A DNA stretch of 64,000 bases. Origin: Aerococcus agrisoli (GTDB lineage Bacteria > Bacillota > Bacilli > Lactobacillales > Aerococcaceae). This document shows positions 35,680 through 44,377 of this stretch, one piece after another (position 1 is the first letter of the stretch; each line of letters opens with the position of its first letter). Made by a program: the position numbers and the translations under genes. Where the stretch lies: NCBI RefSeq assembly GCF_003797145.1, contig NZ_RKMG01000004.1, positions 34,874 through 98,873 of the forward strand. Direction: 5' to 3'. Below the pieces are notes generated by a model, which saw only the letters and a list, made by a program, of their open reading frames with translations, searched no databases and had not been told where the DNA came from.

Positions 35680-36921
35680 ATGGGAAAAATGACAGTAATT
35701 GGACAAATGATGGCAGCACACACAGGTAAAATCACCAAATTGATGGGTATCGGTGCTACAGGGTTATTGTTAGCGGCTTGTTCCGGTGTGACATCAGCGA
35801 CAACGACAGCTGACGCTACGAATGCGGCTAATAGTGATGTGGTCAACATTGGTGGTCTATGGGCTTTAACAGGGGATACATCTGCCTATGGGGTAGCGCA
35901 GGATAATGCAGTCCAATTAGCTGTTGAACAACGAAATGCTGAAGGTGGTATTGATGGTCGTGAGGTTGTCTATTGTAATTTTGACAATAAAGGTGAGCCA
36001 GCTGAATCTTCTGTGGGCATGTCTTACTTGGTGGAACAGGTAGGTGCGTCTGTTGTCGTTGGTCCAGATACTGCTGGGAATACCTTTGCAGCACAACCGA
36101 TTGCAGAAAGTAAAGGCGTAACATTGGTCTCAGCATCCACTACCATTGATGGTGCAACCATTAATCCAGAGACGGATGAAGTGTATGATTACTTCTTTAG
36201 AACCAATATCGATGCAACAACACAAGGATCGGCGATAGCTACTTTTTCCAACCAACAAGGGTATGAAACTGCAGCTATTTTGAAAGATAATGCGACGGAT
36301 TATGGGCAAAATTTGGCGACCGTTTATCATGAGGTCTTTGAGGGCGATGTGGTGATTGATGTGTCATATGTATCGGGTGATGCAGATTTCACGTCAATCT
36401 TGACGAATGTGAAGGCGGCGGACGTGGATGTTATTTTCATTGCTGGTTTCTACCAAGAAGCGGGAACTATTATTAAGCAAGCACGTGAAATGGGTATTGA
36501 TACAGTGATTGTTGGACCAAATGGTTTTGCCAATGATAATCTAACGCAACTTGCTGGTGAAGCCAATATGGATGATGTGTATTATGTTGCTAACTTTGTT
36601 TTCTCAGACGACGCTGACCAAGATGTCAAAGATTTTGAGCAAGCATATACAGATAAATTTGGGGTTAAACCAGATATGTATTCTGCGCTAGCTTTTGATG
36701 CGGTAAATATGATTATGGATGCTATTGATCGTGCAGATACCACTGATCCAGCAGCTATTCGCGATGCGATTGAAGCAACAGATGCTTTTGATGGGATTGC
36801 TTACCCAATTTCATTTGATGAAGACCACAATATTGTCGATGCGCCTGTCTTTATCCAAGAATTCCAAGATGGTCAAATGACAGATAATACAACCATTATT
36901 GATACAAGTGATTTTGATTAG
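35680..36921 (+). CDS. Branched-chain amino-acid ABC transporter substrate-binding lipoprotein (LivJ-like)
   Basis: A 413-residue lipoprotein with a long N-terminal extension; the lipobox LLLAAC places the acylated cysteine at residue 34. The mature part is a Peripla_BP_6 protein: VNIGGLWALTGDTSAYG, GGIDGREVVYCNFDNKG, and VVVGPDTAGNTFAAQPIAES. The family binds leucine, isoleucine and valine or related ligands. I chose ATG 35680, 6 nt from GGAGG; the open frame upstream runs through the attenuator. No livHMGF permease genes follow, so it is an orphan receptor. Control by a leucine leader strongly supports leucine or branched-chain amino acids as ligand. Confidence 0.88.
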   Translation: MGKMTVIGQMMAAHTGKITKLMGIGATGLLLAACSGVTSATTTADATNAANSDVVNIGGLWALTGDTSAYGVAQDNAVQLAVEQRNAEGGIDGREVVYCNFDNKGEPAESSVGMSYLVEQVGASVVVGPDTAGNTFAAQPIAESKGVTLVSASTTIDGATINPETDEVYDYFFRTNIDATTQGSAIATFSNQQGYETAAILKDNATDYGQNLATVYHEVFEGDVVIDVSYVSGDADFTSILTNVKAADVDVIFIAGFYQEAGTIIKQAREMGIDTVIVGPNGFANDNLTQLAGEANMDDVYYVANFVFSDDADQDVKDFEQAYTDKFGVKPDMYSALAFDAVNMIMDAIDRADTTDPAAIRDAIEATDAFDGIAYPISFDEDHNIVDAPVFIQEFQDGQMTDNTTIIDTSDFD

Positions 36922-36948
36922 TTTTATATTTATGTAAAAAATATAATG

Positions 36949-36992
36949 CCACATGCAAAGGAGAGAAATCTCTGATTGCGTGTGGTTTTTTC
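36949..36992 (+). terminator. Intrinsic terminator after the LivJ-like gene
   Basis: A 10-bp stem with one G-U pair (36949-36958 with 36976-36985) is followed by TTTTTT. Confidence 0.85.
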
Positions 36993-37020
36993 TTTTTTAC
37001 AAATATTTTATCGATATTGC

Positions 37021-37051
37021 TTGCTATGGAGTCCACTTCAAGGTTTATGAT
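37021..37051 (+). promoter_or_regulatory. MerR-type promoter/operator of the merR-family gene
   Basis: TTGCTA (37021-37026) and TATGAT (37046-37051) are separated by 19 bp, the over-long spacer typical of MerR-activated promoters. The spacer holds the dyad GGAGTCCACTTCAAGG, which recurs upstream of the aldo/keto reductase gene. Confidence 0.75.
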
Positions 37052-37085
37052 AGGGTCATAGCAATAGAGGAAGGAGGTCATCCGG

Positions 37086-37505
37086 ATGAATATCAAAAAA
37101 GCTGCTGAACTTTTTGATTTAACGACAGATACACTAAGATACTATGAACGTGTGGGGGTTATTCCGCCGGTAACACGAAATGAAAGTGGTTATCGTGAGT
37201 ATACAACACGGGATCTAAACTGGGTTTATTTGGCCAAAAGTTTGCGAAACGCAGGTTTGTCCATTGAATCATTAATTGAATTTGCGCAATTGTCTCAATT
37301 AAGAGAAACGCAAAATGTTGAAGATGCACAAAAACAAATTCTAGCTGACCAATTAGAAGAGTTGGATGCGAAGATGGCAGAAATTAAAGATGTCAGGGAA
37401 TTATTGATCTATAAAATAGAAACCTATGACCAACATATTGCCCAATTTAAAGAAGGTAATATGACACCTGATAAAATTGAAAAATTATGGGAACGAAAAA
37501 AATAA
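37086..37505 (+). CDS. MerR-family transcriptional regulator (AdhR-like)
   Basis: A 139-residue regulator. The N-terminal MerR winged helix (MNIKKAAELFDLTTDTLRYYERVGVI) is followed by the second wing region (NESGYREYTTRDL) and a dimerisation coiled coil at about 80-125. There is no C-terminal cysteine pair for metal binding. It resembles the small MerR proteins that sense aldehydes or electrophiles and control aldo/keto reductase and quinone reductase genes. Near-identical 19-bp-spacer operators before this gene and before the next show that it probably regulates both. The ribosome site is AAGGAGG. Confidence 0.9.
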   Translation: MNIKKAAELFDLTTDTLRYYERVGVIPPVTRNESGYREYTTRDLNWVYLAKSLRNAGLSIESLIEFAQLSQLRETQNVEDAQKQILADQLEELDAKMAEIKDVRELLIYKIETYDQHIAQFKEGNMTPDKIEKLWERKK

Positions 37506-37526
37506 TATTTTAATGATTCTTAAGGC

Positions 37527-37557
37527 TTGCCTTGGAGTCCACTTCAAGGTTTATGCT
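37527..37557 (+). promoter_or_regulatory. MerR-type promoter/operator of the aldo/keto reductase operon
   Basis: TTGCCT (37527-37532) and TATGCT (37552-37557), 19 bp apart. The spacer is covered by the dyad CCTTGGAGTCCACTTCAAGG (37531-37550), symmetric at CCTTG.AGT..ACT.CAAGG. Confidence 0.82.
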
Positions 37558-37604
37558 ATATATAGCTAATTGAAACTCAAGCACACGAAAAGGAGCAATT
37601 TAAA

Positions 37605-38459
37605 ATGCAAAATATTACCTTAAACAACGGTGTTGTAATGCCACAATTAGGTTTTGGTGTCTACCAAATCCCTGCGGAAGAAACAGCTGAAGCAGTATAT
37701 CAAGCGATTAAAGCAGGCTATCGTTCTATCGATACAGCTTTATTGTATCGAAATGAAAAAGAAACTGGTGAAGGTATCAAACGTGCTATTGATGAAGGTT
37801 TGGTTACCCGTGAAGAATTATTTGTGACTTCAAAATTATTCATCGGACAAACACCTGAGGATATCGCAGCAGCGACTATTCAACAGTCTTTAGATGTCAT
37901 GGGCTTAGATTACTTAGATTTATATTTGATTCACCAACCATACGGAGATAGCTATGGTGCTTGGCGTGCTTTAACCTCAGCGCAAAAATCTGGTAAATTA
38001 CGCGCTATCGGTGTTTCTAACTTCTCTTCAGCCAAAATGATTGAGTTTGCAAGTTTAAATGATGTAAAACCACAAATCAACCAAATCGAAGTGAACCCAT
38101 GGTACCAACGTGAAGAAGACCAAGAATGGCATGAAAAATATGGTGTACAAGTCGAAGCATGGGCACCATTTGCAGAAGGTCGTCATGATTTATTTACAAA
38201 TCCTGTATTGGCTGAAGTAGGCCAACAATATGGTAAAACAGTAGGACAAGTTGTTTTACGTTGGTTAATTCAACGAGGTATTGTCGTTTTAGCAAAATCA
38301 GTCCGTCCAGAACGTATGGCAGAAAATATTGATATCTTTGACTTTGAGTTATCAGAAAAAGATATGGAAACAATCAAAGGTCTTGATATGGATGAATCAG
38401 CCTTCTTTGATCATGCAGCACCGGCACAAGTTGAATGGTTCATGGGCTATACTAAATAA
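37605..38459 (+). CDS. Aldo/keto reductase
   Basis: A 284-residue NADPH-dependent reductase with the full catalytic tetrad: D43, Y48, K77 and H110 (SIDTALLYRNE, TSKLF, LYLIHQP). The N-terminal GFGVYQI strand and the C-terminal cofactor loop (AKSVRPERMAEN) are present. It reduces aldehydes or ketones such as methylglyoxal. It is the first structural gene behind the MerR operator and is led by AAGGAG, so it is probably induced by carbonyl or quinone stress. A second aldo/keto reductase lies at 62045. Confidence 0.92.
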   Translation: MQNITLNNGVVMPQLGFGVYQIPAEETAEAVYQAIKAGYRSIDTALLYRNEKETGEGIKRAIDEGLVTREELFVTSKLFIGQTPEDIAAATIQQSLDVMGLDYLDLYLIHQPYGDSYGAWRALTSAQKSGKLRAIGVSNFSSAKMIEFASLNDVKPQINQIEVNPWYQREEDQEWHEKYGVQVEAWAPFAEGRHDLFTNPVLAEVGQQYGKTVGQVVLRWLIQRGIVVLAKSVRPERMAENIDIFDFELSEKDMETIKGLDMDESAFFDHAAPAQVEWFMGYTK

Positions 38460-38495
38460 TTTAATTTTACCCTTTTTAAGATACAGGGAGGACAT

Positions 38496-39116
38496 ATGAC
38501 AAATATATTAATTATTGGCGCAGGGGGGCAAATCCCTCGTTACCTGATTCCTTTATTGCAAAAAGAAACGGATGCACATCTCACTTTATTTGGTCGTCGG
38601 GCAGCACAATTGCCTTACGAAAATGTCACAAAAATTTCAGGTGATGCCAGCAACCTATCTGACCTAGTGAACGCGATGGAAGGTCAAGATATCGTCTATA
38701 TGAACTTTGATGATAAAGCTGTGACCGATCAAGTGATTAAAGCAATGAACCAAACAGGTATTAAACGTATCATTCAAGCCGGTGTGTTAGCCGTTTACGG
38801 AGAAGTAGCAGAACCCTTTGCCACATGGAACGCTCGCATGCTAGGTAGTCGAATCGCTAAAGGACGTGGTAACGAGAGTCTTGAAGCGAGTGACTTAGAT
38901 TATCTCTATATGCGCATGACTTGGTTATACAACGGTGACCGGACAGATTACGTCGCTAGCCCTAAAGGCGAAGACTTCTTAGGCGCGCAAATCACCCGTC
39001 AAGCTATCGCACAATTCGTATTAGACAACATCACAGGCAAGCGTAATGACACTCGTGCCAGCATTGGTCTATGGGAACCAGGTTCCGAATACAAAGCAAA
39101 ACCTGACTTCTATTAA
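38496..39116 (+). CDS. NAD(P)-binding Rossmann protein (NmrA/SDR-like)
   Basis: A 206-residue atypical short-chain dehydrogenase. The N-terminal nucleotide-binding motif is ILIIGAGGQIPRYL, followed by IKRIIQAGVLAVYG in the middle and YMRMTWLYNG later. Such proteins act as NAD(P)H-dependent reductases or redox sensors. It lies 36 bp behind the aldo/keto reductase with GGGAGG as ribosome site, so it shares the MerR-controlled transcript. The substrate is unknown. A terminator follows. Confidence 0.82.
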   Translation: MTNILIIGAGGQIPRYLIPLLQKETDAHLTLFGRRAAQLPYENVTKISGDASNLSDLVNAMEGQDIVYMNFDDKAVTDQVIKAMNQTGIKRIIQAGVLAVYGEVAEPFATWNARMLGSRIAKGRGNESLEASDLDYLYMRMTWLYNGDRTDYVASPKGEDFLGAQITRQAIAQFVLDNITGKRNDTRASIGLWEPGSEYKAKPDFY

Positions 39117-39133
39117 GCCTCTTGATGAAAAAG

Positions 39134-39169
39134 TATGGTGCCAAGCAAGTCTTGGTACCGTATTTTTTT
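39134..39169 (+). terminator. Intrinsic terminator inside the stress locus
   Basis: A 12-bp stem with G-U pairs (39134-39145 with 39151-39162) is followed by seven Ts. It splits the MerR-proximal genes from the flavodoxin-MFS-cupin genes, so those may rely on read-through or their own promoter. Confidence 0.75.
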
Positions 39170-39201
39170 AAGAAAAATTCGCATTGAAAGGAGTGCTCAT
39201 T

Positions 39202-39732
39202 TTGTCCAACTCAAAAGACCTCATCATTTATTACAGTCGTTCAGGAAACACACAAGCTGTGGCTGAACTCATTCAAGAAAAGGTTGCTGGTCGTTTGGTG
39301 AAGCTAGAAACGGCACAAGCAAGACCAAGCAATTATCGTGCTGAAGTGAACCAACATGTCGCCGAACAAAATGGGCATATATTACCTGCCTTCAACATTG
39401 AGTTGCCAGATTTAAGGGGTGTCGACCGTATTTTTCTAGGCACACCGACTTGGAATATGGCTTTACCACAAGTCATCATCAGTTTTCTAAGGGCAAATGA
39501 TTTTTCGGGTAAAACAATCATTCCATTTAATACTAATGCCGGATATGGACCAGGGTCTACTTTTCGCCAGATTGCAAGTGAAGCTAAGGGTGCAAATGTA
39601 GTAGAGGGTTTCACGACACAAGGTGGTCAAGAAGGCAAGGGTATTATGTTAGCAATTCAAGGTGAGCGGAAAGATGCAGTAGTGAAAGAGTTGGCAGTAT
39701 TTTTATCAAAACTTGAAAAAAATAAATTTTAA
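39202..39732 (+). CDS. Flavodoxin
   Basis: A 176-residue flavodoxin-fold protein. The FMN phosphate loop is YYSRSGNTQAVAELI near the N-terminus, and FLGTPTWNMALP plus FNTNAGYGPGSTF give the isoalloxazine loops. It carries electrons or acts as an FMN-dependent quinone reductase partner. The start is TTG at 39202, 8 nt from AAAGGAG; the longer frame begins inside the ribosome site. It lies 12 bp before the MFS gene. Its presence among reductases suggests a role in redox stress. Confidence 0.87.
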   Translation: MSNSKDLIIYYSRSGNTQAVAELIQEKVAGRLVKLETAQARPSNYRAEVNQHVAEQNGHILPAFNIELPDLRGVDRIFLGTPTWNMALPQVIISFLRANDFSGKTIIPFNTNAGYGPGSTFRQIASEAKGANVVEGFTTQGGQEGKGIMLAIQGERKDAVVKELAVFLSKLEKNKF

Positions 39733-39744
39733 AGGTGTGACGAT

Positions 39745-41046
39745 ATGTCGAAACAAAAATTTGGTGTAATTTTACCGATTACGCTTCTATCGTATTTCCT
39801 TATATTAATGGATAATTCTATTATTTTTACTTCCTCTGTTCAAATTGGCCAAAGTTTAGGGCTATCTGCAGGGCAATTATCCTGGATTTCTAGTGCTTAT
39901 ACCTTAACTTTCGGAGGATTCTTACTCTTAAGTGGACGATTATCCGATTTGCTAGGTCGTAAACGTATTTTCTTAATTGGGCTAACCATATTTGGTCTTA
40001 GTTCTCTAATCATAGGTATTTCAACATCACCAATCGTTGTTATCTTAATGCGTGCGGTTCAAGGGATTGGATCTTCTATTATTGCCCCAACAACGCTCGC
40101 ACTAATTATGGATGCCTATAAGGGTGACATGCGACAACGGGCGATTTCATACTATGGTGCGACCGCAGGAATTGGTTCTAGTGTCGGATTATTAGTAGGT
40201 GGTGGCTTAACCAGTTTGATTTCTTGGCGGGCCGGTTTCCTGATTAATGTGCCTTTTACAATTGTATTAATCTACTTAACATGGAAACATGTGAAAGAAA
40301 CGGAAGGCAAATCAATGCGAATCGATTACCTTGGCAGTTTGCTTTCAATTCTTGGACTAGTTGGCTTGATTTATGGATTGACTGAAGAAAATTGGCTTAT
40401 CTTATTGGCAGGTTTAGTTATTTTAGTCCTATTTGTCTTTTGGGAAAAACGGATTTCCTATCCTATATTACCTTTGGTTCTATTCAAAAATAAAACCAGT
40501 GCTGGTGCATACTTAGGGCGCTTATTATTCATGATGACTATGTTACCTTTCTGGTTCTTTTTACCACAAATGATGCAGACCACATATGGCTTTTCTGCCT
40601 TAGCATCCGGTATGGCCTTCTTACCCCTAACTATCGTAAACTTTATTGTTGCTATGCAATTGCCCCGTTATATCGGTAAATTTGGGAACAAACGCGTACT
40701 ATTGGCTGGAGAAATTATACTCGCTATTGGGTTGATTTTGATGGCACTTTCAGATACGAGCAAAGGATACTGGGTGGCAATTTTTCTGCCTATGATCATT
40801 TTAGGTATCGGGCAAGGGTTAATTCTAGCACCTATCACTTCGGCCGGTGTTCACGGTGCTAGTGATGACTTAGCAGGTGTCGCTAGCGGGTTAACGAATA
40901 CCATGCACCAAATTGGGGGACCGATTGGTTTGTCCATTATCGTCGCCTTATCATCTAGCTTTAATGCAGCATTATGGTTCATGGCAGCCTTTACGCTTAT
41001 CGGCTTAGTCATCGTCGCAACAGTCATTGAACCTGATCGTAAGTAA
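39745..41046 (+). CDS. MFS drug:H+ antiporter (DHA2-like)
   Basis: A 433-residue transporter with 12 to 14 hydrophobic segments. Seen: the A-motif region SGRLSDLLGRKRIF after helix 2, and motif C-like glycine patterns in GATAGIGSSVGLLVGGGL, typical of drug-extruding MFS proteins. It probably exports a toxic organic compound. The gene is close behind the flavodoxin (12 bp) with AAAGGTG as ribosome site. Its substrate may be the quinone or electrophile handled by the neighbouring enzymes, which is inference from context. Confidence 0.85.
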   Translation: MSKQKFGVILPITLLSYFLILMDNSIIFTSSVQIGQSLGLSAGQLSWISSAYTLTFGGFLLLSGRLSDLLGRKRIFLIGLTIFGLSSLIIGISTSPIVVILMRAVQGIGSSIIAPTTLALIMDAYKGDMRQRAISYYGATAGIGSSVGLLVGGGLTSLISWRAGFLINVPFTIVLIYLTWKHVKETEGKSMRIDYLGSLLSILGLVGLIYGLTEENWLILLAGLVILVLFVFWEKRISYPILPLVLFKNKTSAGAYLGRLLFMMTMLPFWFFLPQMMQTTYGFSALASGMAFLPLTIVNFIVAMQLPRYIGKFGNKRVLLAGEIILAIGLILMALSDTSKGYWVAIFLPMIILGIGQGLILAPITSAGVHGASDDLAGVASGLTNTMHQIGGPIGLSIIVALSSSFNAALWFMAAFTLIGLVIVATVIEPDRK

Positions 41047-41081
41047 ATTTGTAGTCATATTTTAAATTCGGAGGTATTCAG

Positions 41082-41495
41082 ATGGTTAAACATGAGCATG
41101 TACAAAAAGGTGTCATTTTTCCTGTTGGTGAAAAAAATACAGCTTTTGCGCAATATTTTATTGGTCAAAGCTACTTACAAGGTTTAGTAGCAGATTCAGA
41201 TATTAACGTTGGGGTCGCTAACGTCACCTTCGAACCCGGATGCCGCAACAATTGGCACATCCACCACGACGGCTTTCAATTATTATTGGTTACTGGCGGC
41301 GAAGGATGGTATCAAGAAGACGGCAAAGCAGCACAATTTTTGAAAGCTGGAGATGTCATTGTCACACATGATGGCGTTAAACATTGGCACGGTGCTACAA
41401 AAGACAGTTGGTTTGAACATATCGCAATTACTGCGGGTACACCTGAATGGCTAGAAGATGTAAATGACAACTGGTATAGTGCACTTGACGCGTAA
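41082..41495 (+). CDS. Cupin-domain protein
   Basis: A 137-residue single-domain cupin. Metal ligands are seen in the first cupin motif NNWHIHHDGFQLLLVTGGEG (two His plus Gln/Glu region) and the second, GDVIVTHDGVKHWHGA. Proteins of this type are often paired with carboxymuconolactone-decarboxylase-like genes, as here (17 bp apart). They may act as quinol dioxygenases or metal-dependent isomerases. The ribosome site is CGGAGG. Function is not established. Confidence 0.86.
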   Translation: MVKHEHVQKGVIFPVGEKNTAFAQYFIGQSYLQGLVADSDINVGVANVTFEPGCRNNWHIHHDGFQLLLVTGGEGWYQEDGKAAQFLKAGDVIVTHDGVKHWHGATKDSWFEHIAITAGTPEWLEDVNDNWYSALDA

Positions 41496-41511
41496 GAAAG
41501 AAGGCTTTCAC

Positions 41512-41832
41512 ATGAAAAAACAAACAGCTGGTCGCGACAACTTAGGTAATTTTGCCCCACAATTTGCGGCTTTGAATGACGATGTCTTATTCGGTGAGGT
41601 TTGGGCTAAAGAAGATGAACTATCCGCCCATGACCGTAGTTTAATCACATGCTCGGCTTTACTAGCTATGGGTGCACCCCAATTAGAGGCACATATGCAT
41701 GTAGCGAAAGAAAATAGTGTAACGCAAATAGAAATGGTTGCTTTAATCACACATTTAGCCTTTTACGCAGGTTGGCCTAAGGCTTGGACGGCATTTAATT
41801 TGGCAAAAGAAATTTTTCAAGATGAAAAATAA
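41512..41832 (+). CDS. Carboxymuconolactone decarboxylase-family protein
   Basis: A 106-residue all-helical protein of the CMD/AhpD-like family. The core AHDRSLITCSALLAMG and the ALITHLAFYAGWPKAWTAF helix are typical. The AhpD CxxC redox motif is absent, so peroxidase-partner activity is unlikely; a decarboxylase or isomerase-like role is more probable. I chose ATG 41512, which gives the family N-terminus; the frame is open 16 codons further upstream in the cupin gene. It is the last gene of the stress locus, before a bidirectional terminator. Confidence 0.85.
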   Translation: MKKQTAGRDNLGNFAPQFAALNDDVLFGEVWAKEDELSAHDRSLITCSALLAMGAPQLEAHMHVAKENSVTQIEMVALITHLAFYAGWPKAWTAFNLAKEIFQDEK

Positions 41833-41845
41833 GCAAAAAAAAAAG

Positions 41846-41880
41846 ACACGTTTGTGAAAAATCACAAGCGTGTTTTTTTT
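41846..41880 (+). terminator. Bidirectional intrinsic terminator
   Basis: An 11-bp stem with one G-U pair (41846-41856 with 41863-41873) is flanked by a run of As on the left and eight Ts on the right. It serves both the stress locus and the convergent membrane-protein gene. Confidence 0.88.
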
Positions 41881-41900
41881 CGCATAACCTATAGATACCA

Positions 41901-42263
41901 TTAACTATAGTAAAGCAAGAATAGGGCGAAGACTAAACCTAAAGTTGCAAGCATGATGCGGCGCTTTAAAAGATCCAATTGTGCATAATCTGGTTCATCA
42001 ATTGGAATCAGTACACCATCCTCATCTTGTATAAATTGACCAGATTCAGACGCATTATTTTGTTTGTGCCACAACCAGATATAATAAATAGATCGAACCA
42101 AAACGATGATTGAACCAATTAATAGCAGTGTTGGGAATATTTGTAAGAATAAACGGGTGAAAAAACTAAATAAAAAGAACAAAATAATTAGGCCAAAGAT
42201 AAGACCAAGGCAGCCAAAGCTTGATTGTGTGTTATATACATATACGCGATTACGTTTACTCAT
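41901..42263 (-). CDS. Small membrane protein of unknown function
   Basis: A 120-residue protein with three hydrophobic segments: about 17-35 (LGLIFGLIILFFLFSFF), 42-62 (FPTLLLIGSIIVLVRSIYYIW) and 104-119. A basic N-terminus (MSKRNRVYVY) precedes the first, and a polar acidic loop (about 68-95) lies between the second and third. I do not recognise a family. The start is supported by GGAGG 9 nt upstream. It is a single gene, convergent with the stress locus and divergent from the ABC-F gene. Confidence 0.7.
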   Translation of the reverse strand: MSKRNRVYVYNTQSSFGCLGLIFGLIILFFLFSFFTRLFLQIFPTLLLIGSIIVLVRSIYYIWLWHKQNNASESGQFIQDEDGVLIPIDEPDYAQLDLLKRRIMLATLGLVFALFLLYYS

Positions 42264-42422
42264 GATGATTTTCCTCCACTTTTACGATGGGTCTATTATA
42301 CCTAATAAGTCCATGATTCCGCTTATGAAAAGTATTCTAGATTAAGAATTACTTTGCCATGAGTTATCCGCCTCGGGTATGGTAAAATAAATAGGAATGA
42401 ATTGAGAGGATAGGGATTATAC

Positions 42423-44336
42423 ATGAAAGATTACAAAGCCCTTAATTGGTCGAAAACCTATGGCATGAAACAGTTACTTGAGGATGTTTCCTTTTTAATT
42501 AGAGAAGGACAACACGTTGGTTTAGTAGGTGCCAACGGATCAGGTAAAACAACTTTATTAAACATTATTGCAGGCAAGTCTAGTTTAGATAAAGGGACCA
42601 TTGAACATCCTAAGGAATTTAATATTGGATTAGTCACACAAGACCCAGGTTTGGATGAAGAACAAACCATTTTTGAGGCCGTTTATACCTCTGAAAGTGC
42701 CATCGTACAGCTCGTTGGTCGTTATGAGGAAATCACACTTGATTTGCAGTTAGACCCTGAAAATGTCCAACTACAAAACAAATTTACCCAAATTGAACAA
42801 GAAATGAATGCGCAAAATGCTTGGACTTTGGATACCACTATTCAAACTATTTTGTCTAAATTAGGCATTCATGACTTAACTCAAAAAATTAAAGTCCTTT
42901 CAGGGGGTCAACGTAAACGTGTTGGTTTAGCGAAAGTCTTAATTGAAGAACCAGATTTACTTTTAATGGACGAACCGACCAACCATTTGGATTTTGAAAT
43001 GGTTGAATGGTTGGAAAATTACATTGCTAACTATAAGAAATCTGTCTTAGTTGTTACCCATGACCGTTATTTCTTGGATCAAATTACAACGCATATTTTT
43101 GCCTTAGATCGTGGTAGCTTGACCCAATATGAAGGTAATTACCAAACATACTTGGAAAAACGTCAATCTGAACATGAGATTGAAGAAGCAACGATGGCAA
43201 AACAAAAGAAATTATTCAAGAGTGAGTTAGCCTGGATGCGTAAAGGTGCAAAAGCACGTACCACTAAACAACAAGCGCGTATCCATCGCTTTGAAAACTT
43301 GAAAGAAAAAGTACATCAAACGACAGATGATTCAGAATTAACAGTTGATCTTGATTCTCAACGTCTAGGAAATAAAGTATTGGAGTTCTCAGACTTAACT
43401 GTTGGTTACCCCAACAAACCATTGATTACGGACATCAACTTGATATTACAAAATAAGGAACGCATCGGTATCATCGGGGATAATGGGGCAGGTAAAACGA
43501 CCTTCTTGAATACCATTGCTGGACTTCAACCACCACTTTCAGGTGAAGTGAAGACTGGTGAAACGGTGAAAATTGCTTACTTCCAACAAATTCCGTCTGA
43601 CTTACCAGATGACAAACGTGTGATTAACTACGTGCAAGAAATCGCCTCAGAATATACCTATGCTGATGGCAACAAAGTCTCAGCTACACAAATGCTAGAG
43701 CAATTCCTTTTCCCAAGAGAATCACATGGTATGTTAATTGGTACACTTTCCGGTGGTGAACGTAAACGTTTATACCTATTGCGTATCTTAATGACAAGAC
43801 CAAATGTACTGCTTCTAGATGAACCGACAAACGATTTGGATATCGATACCCTAACTGTGCTAGAAGATTATTTAGAGACTTTCCAAGGTGCAGTTATTAC
43901 CGTATCCCATGACCGTTATTTCTTGGATAAGGTCGTTGAAAAGCTAATCATTGTTGATAGCGATTTAAATACAGTACAATTATTCTATGGTAATTATCAC
44001 GATTACCGTGATGCTGTAAAAGAAGCTAAAGATGCTGAAGCTGAGCAAAAATCAGCGCAAAAAAATAAAGCGTCAACCGCGACAGCAACAAGCGATAAAT
44101 CAGAAACAAAGGCACCAGCCAAACGTATGTCTTATCAAGAGAAAAAAGACTGGGCTGTCATTGAAGACGAAATCGCCGCGCTCGAAGAAGAAATAGAAGC
44201 ATTAGAACAAGCTATGTACGACAACGGAAATGATTACGGCAAATTAAATGAATTGCAAGAAAAGAAAGATAGCAAAGAAAATGATTTGCTTGAAAAAATG
44301 ACCTACTGGGAATATCTTTCATCTTTTGACGTTTAA
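42423..44336 (+). CDS. ABC-F family ATPase (Uup/YfmR-like)
   Basis: A 637-residue soluble protein with two ATPase domains and no membrane segment. Domain 1 has GANGSGKTT, LSGGQRKR and LLMDEPTNHLD; domain 2 has GDNGAGKTT, LSGGERKR and LLLDEPTNDLD. The linker carries the ABC-F interdomain motif WMRKGAKARTTKQQARIHRF. A charged C-terminal coiled coil (about 560-630) is typical of Uup and YfmR. These act on ribosomes stalled in elongation, or tolerate replication intermediates; antibiotic-resistance ABC-F proteins are less likely given the C-terminal domain. It precedes thyA by 41 bp. Confidence 0.9.
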   Translation: MKDYKALNWSKTYGMKQLLEDVSFLIREGQHVGLVGANGSGKTTLLNIIAGKSSLDKGTIEHPKEFNIGLVTQDPGLDEEQTIFEAVYTSESAIVQLVGRYEEITLDLQLDPENVQLQNKFTQIEQEMNAQNAWTLDTTIQTILSKLGIHDLTQKIKVLSGGQRKRVGLAKVLIEEPDLLLMDEPTNHLDFEMVEWLENYIANYKKSVLVVTHDRYFLDQITTHIFALDRGSLTQYEGNYQTYLEKRQSEHEIEEATMAKQKKLFKSELAWMRKGAKARTTKQQARIHRFENLKEKVHQTTDDSELTVDLDSQRLGNKVLEFSDLTVGYPNKPLITDINLILQNKERIGIIGDNGAGKTTFLNTIAGLQPPLSGEVKTGETVKIAYFQQIPSDLPDDKRVINYVQEIASEYTYADGNKVSATQMLEQFLFPRESHGMLIGTLSGGERKRLYLLRILMTRPNVLLLDEPTNDLDIDTLTVLEDYLETFQGAVITVSHDRYFLDKVVEKLIIVDSDLNTVQLFYGNYHDYRDAVKEAKDAEAEQKSAQKNKASTATATSDKSETKAPAKRMSYQEKKDWAVIEDEIAALEEEIEALEQAMYDNGNDYGKLNELQEKKDSKENDLLEKMTYWEYLSSFDV

Positions 44337-44377
44337 TACCGGTTATAAAATATAAATACTATTAGGAGGCAGCGATA

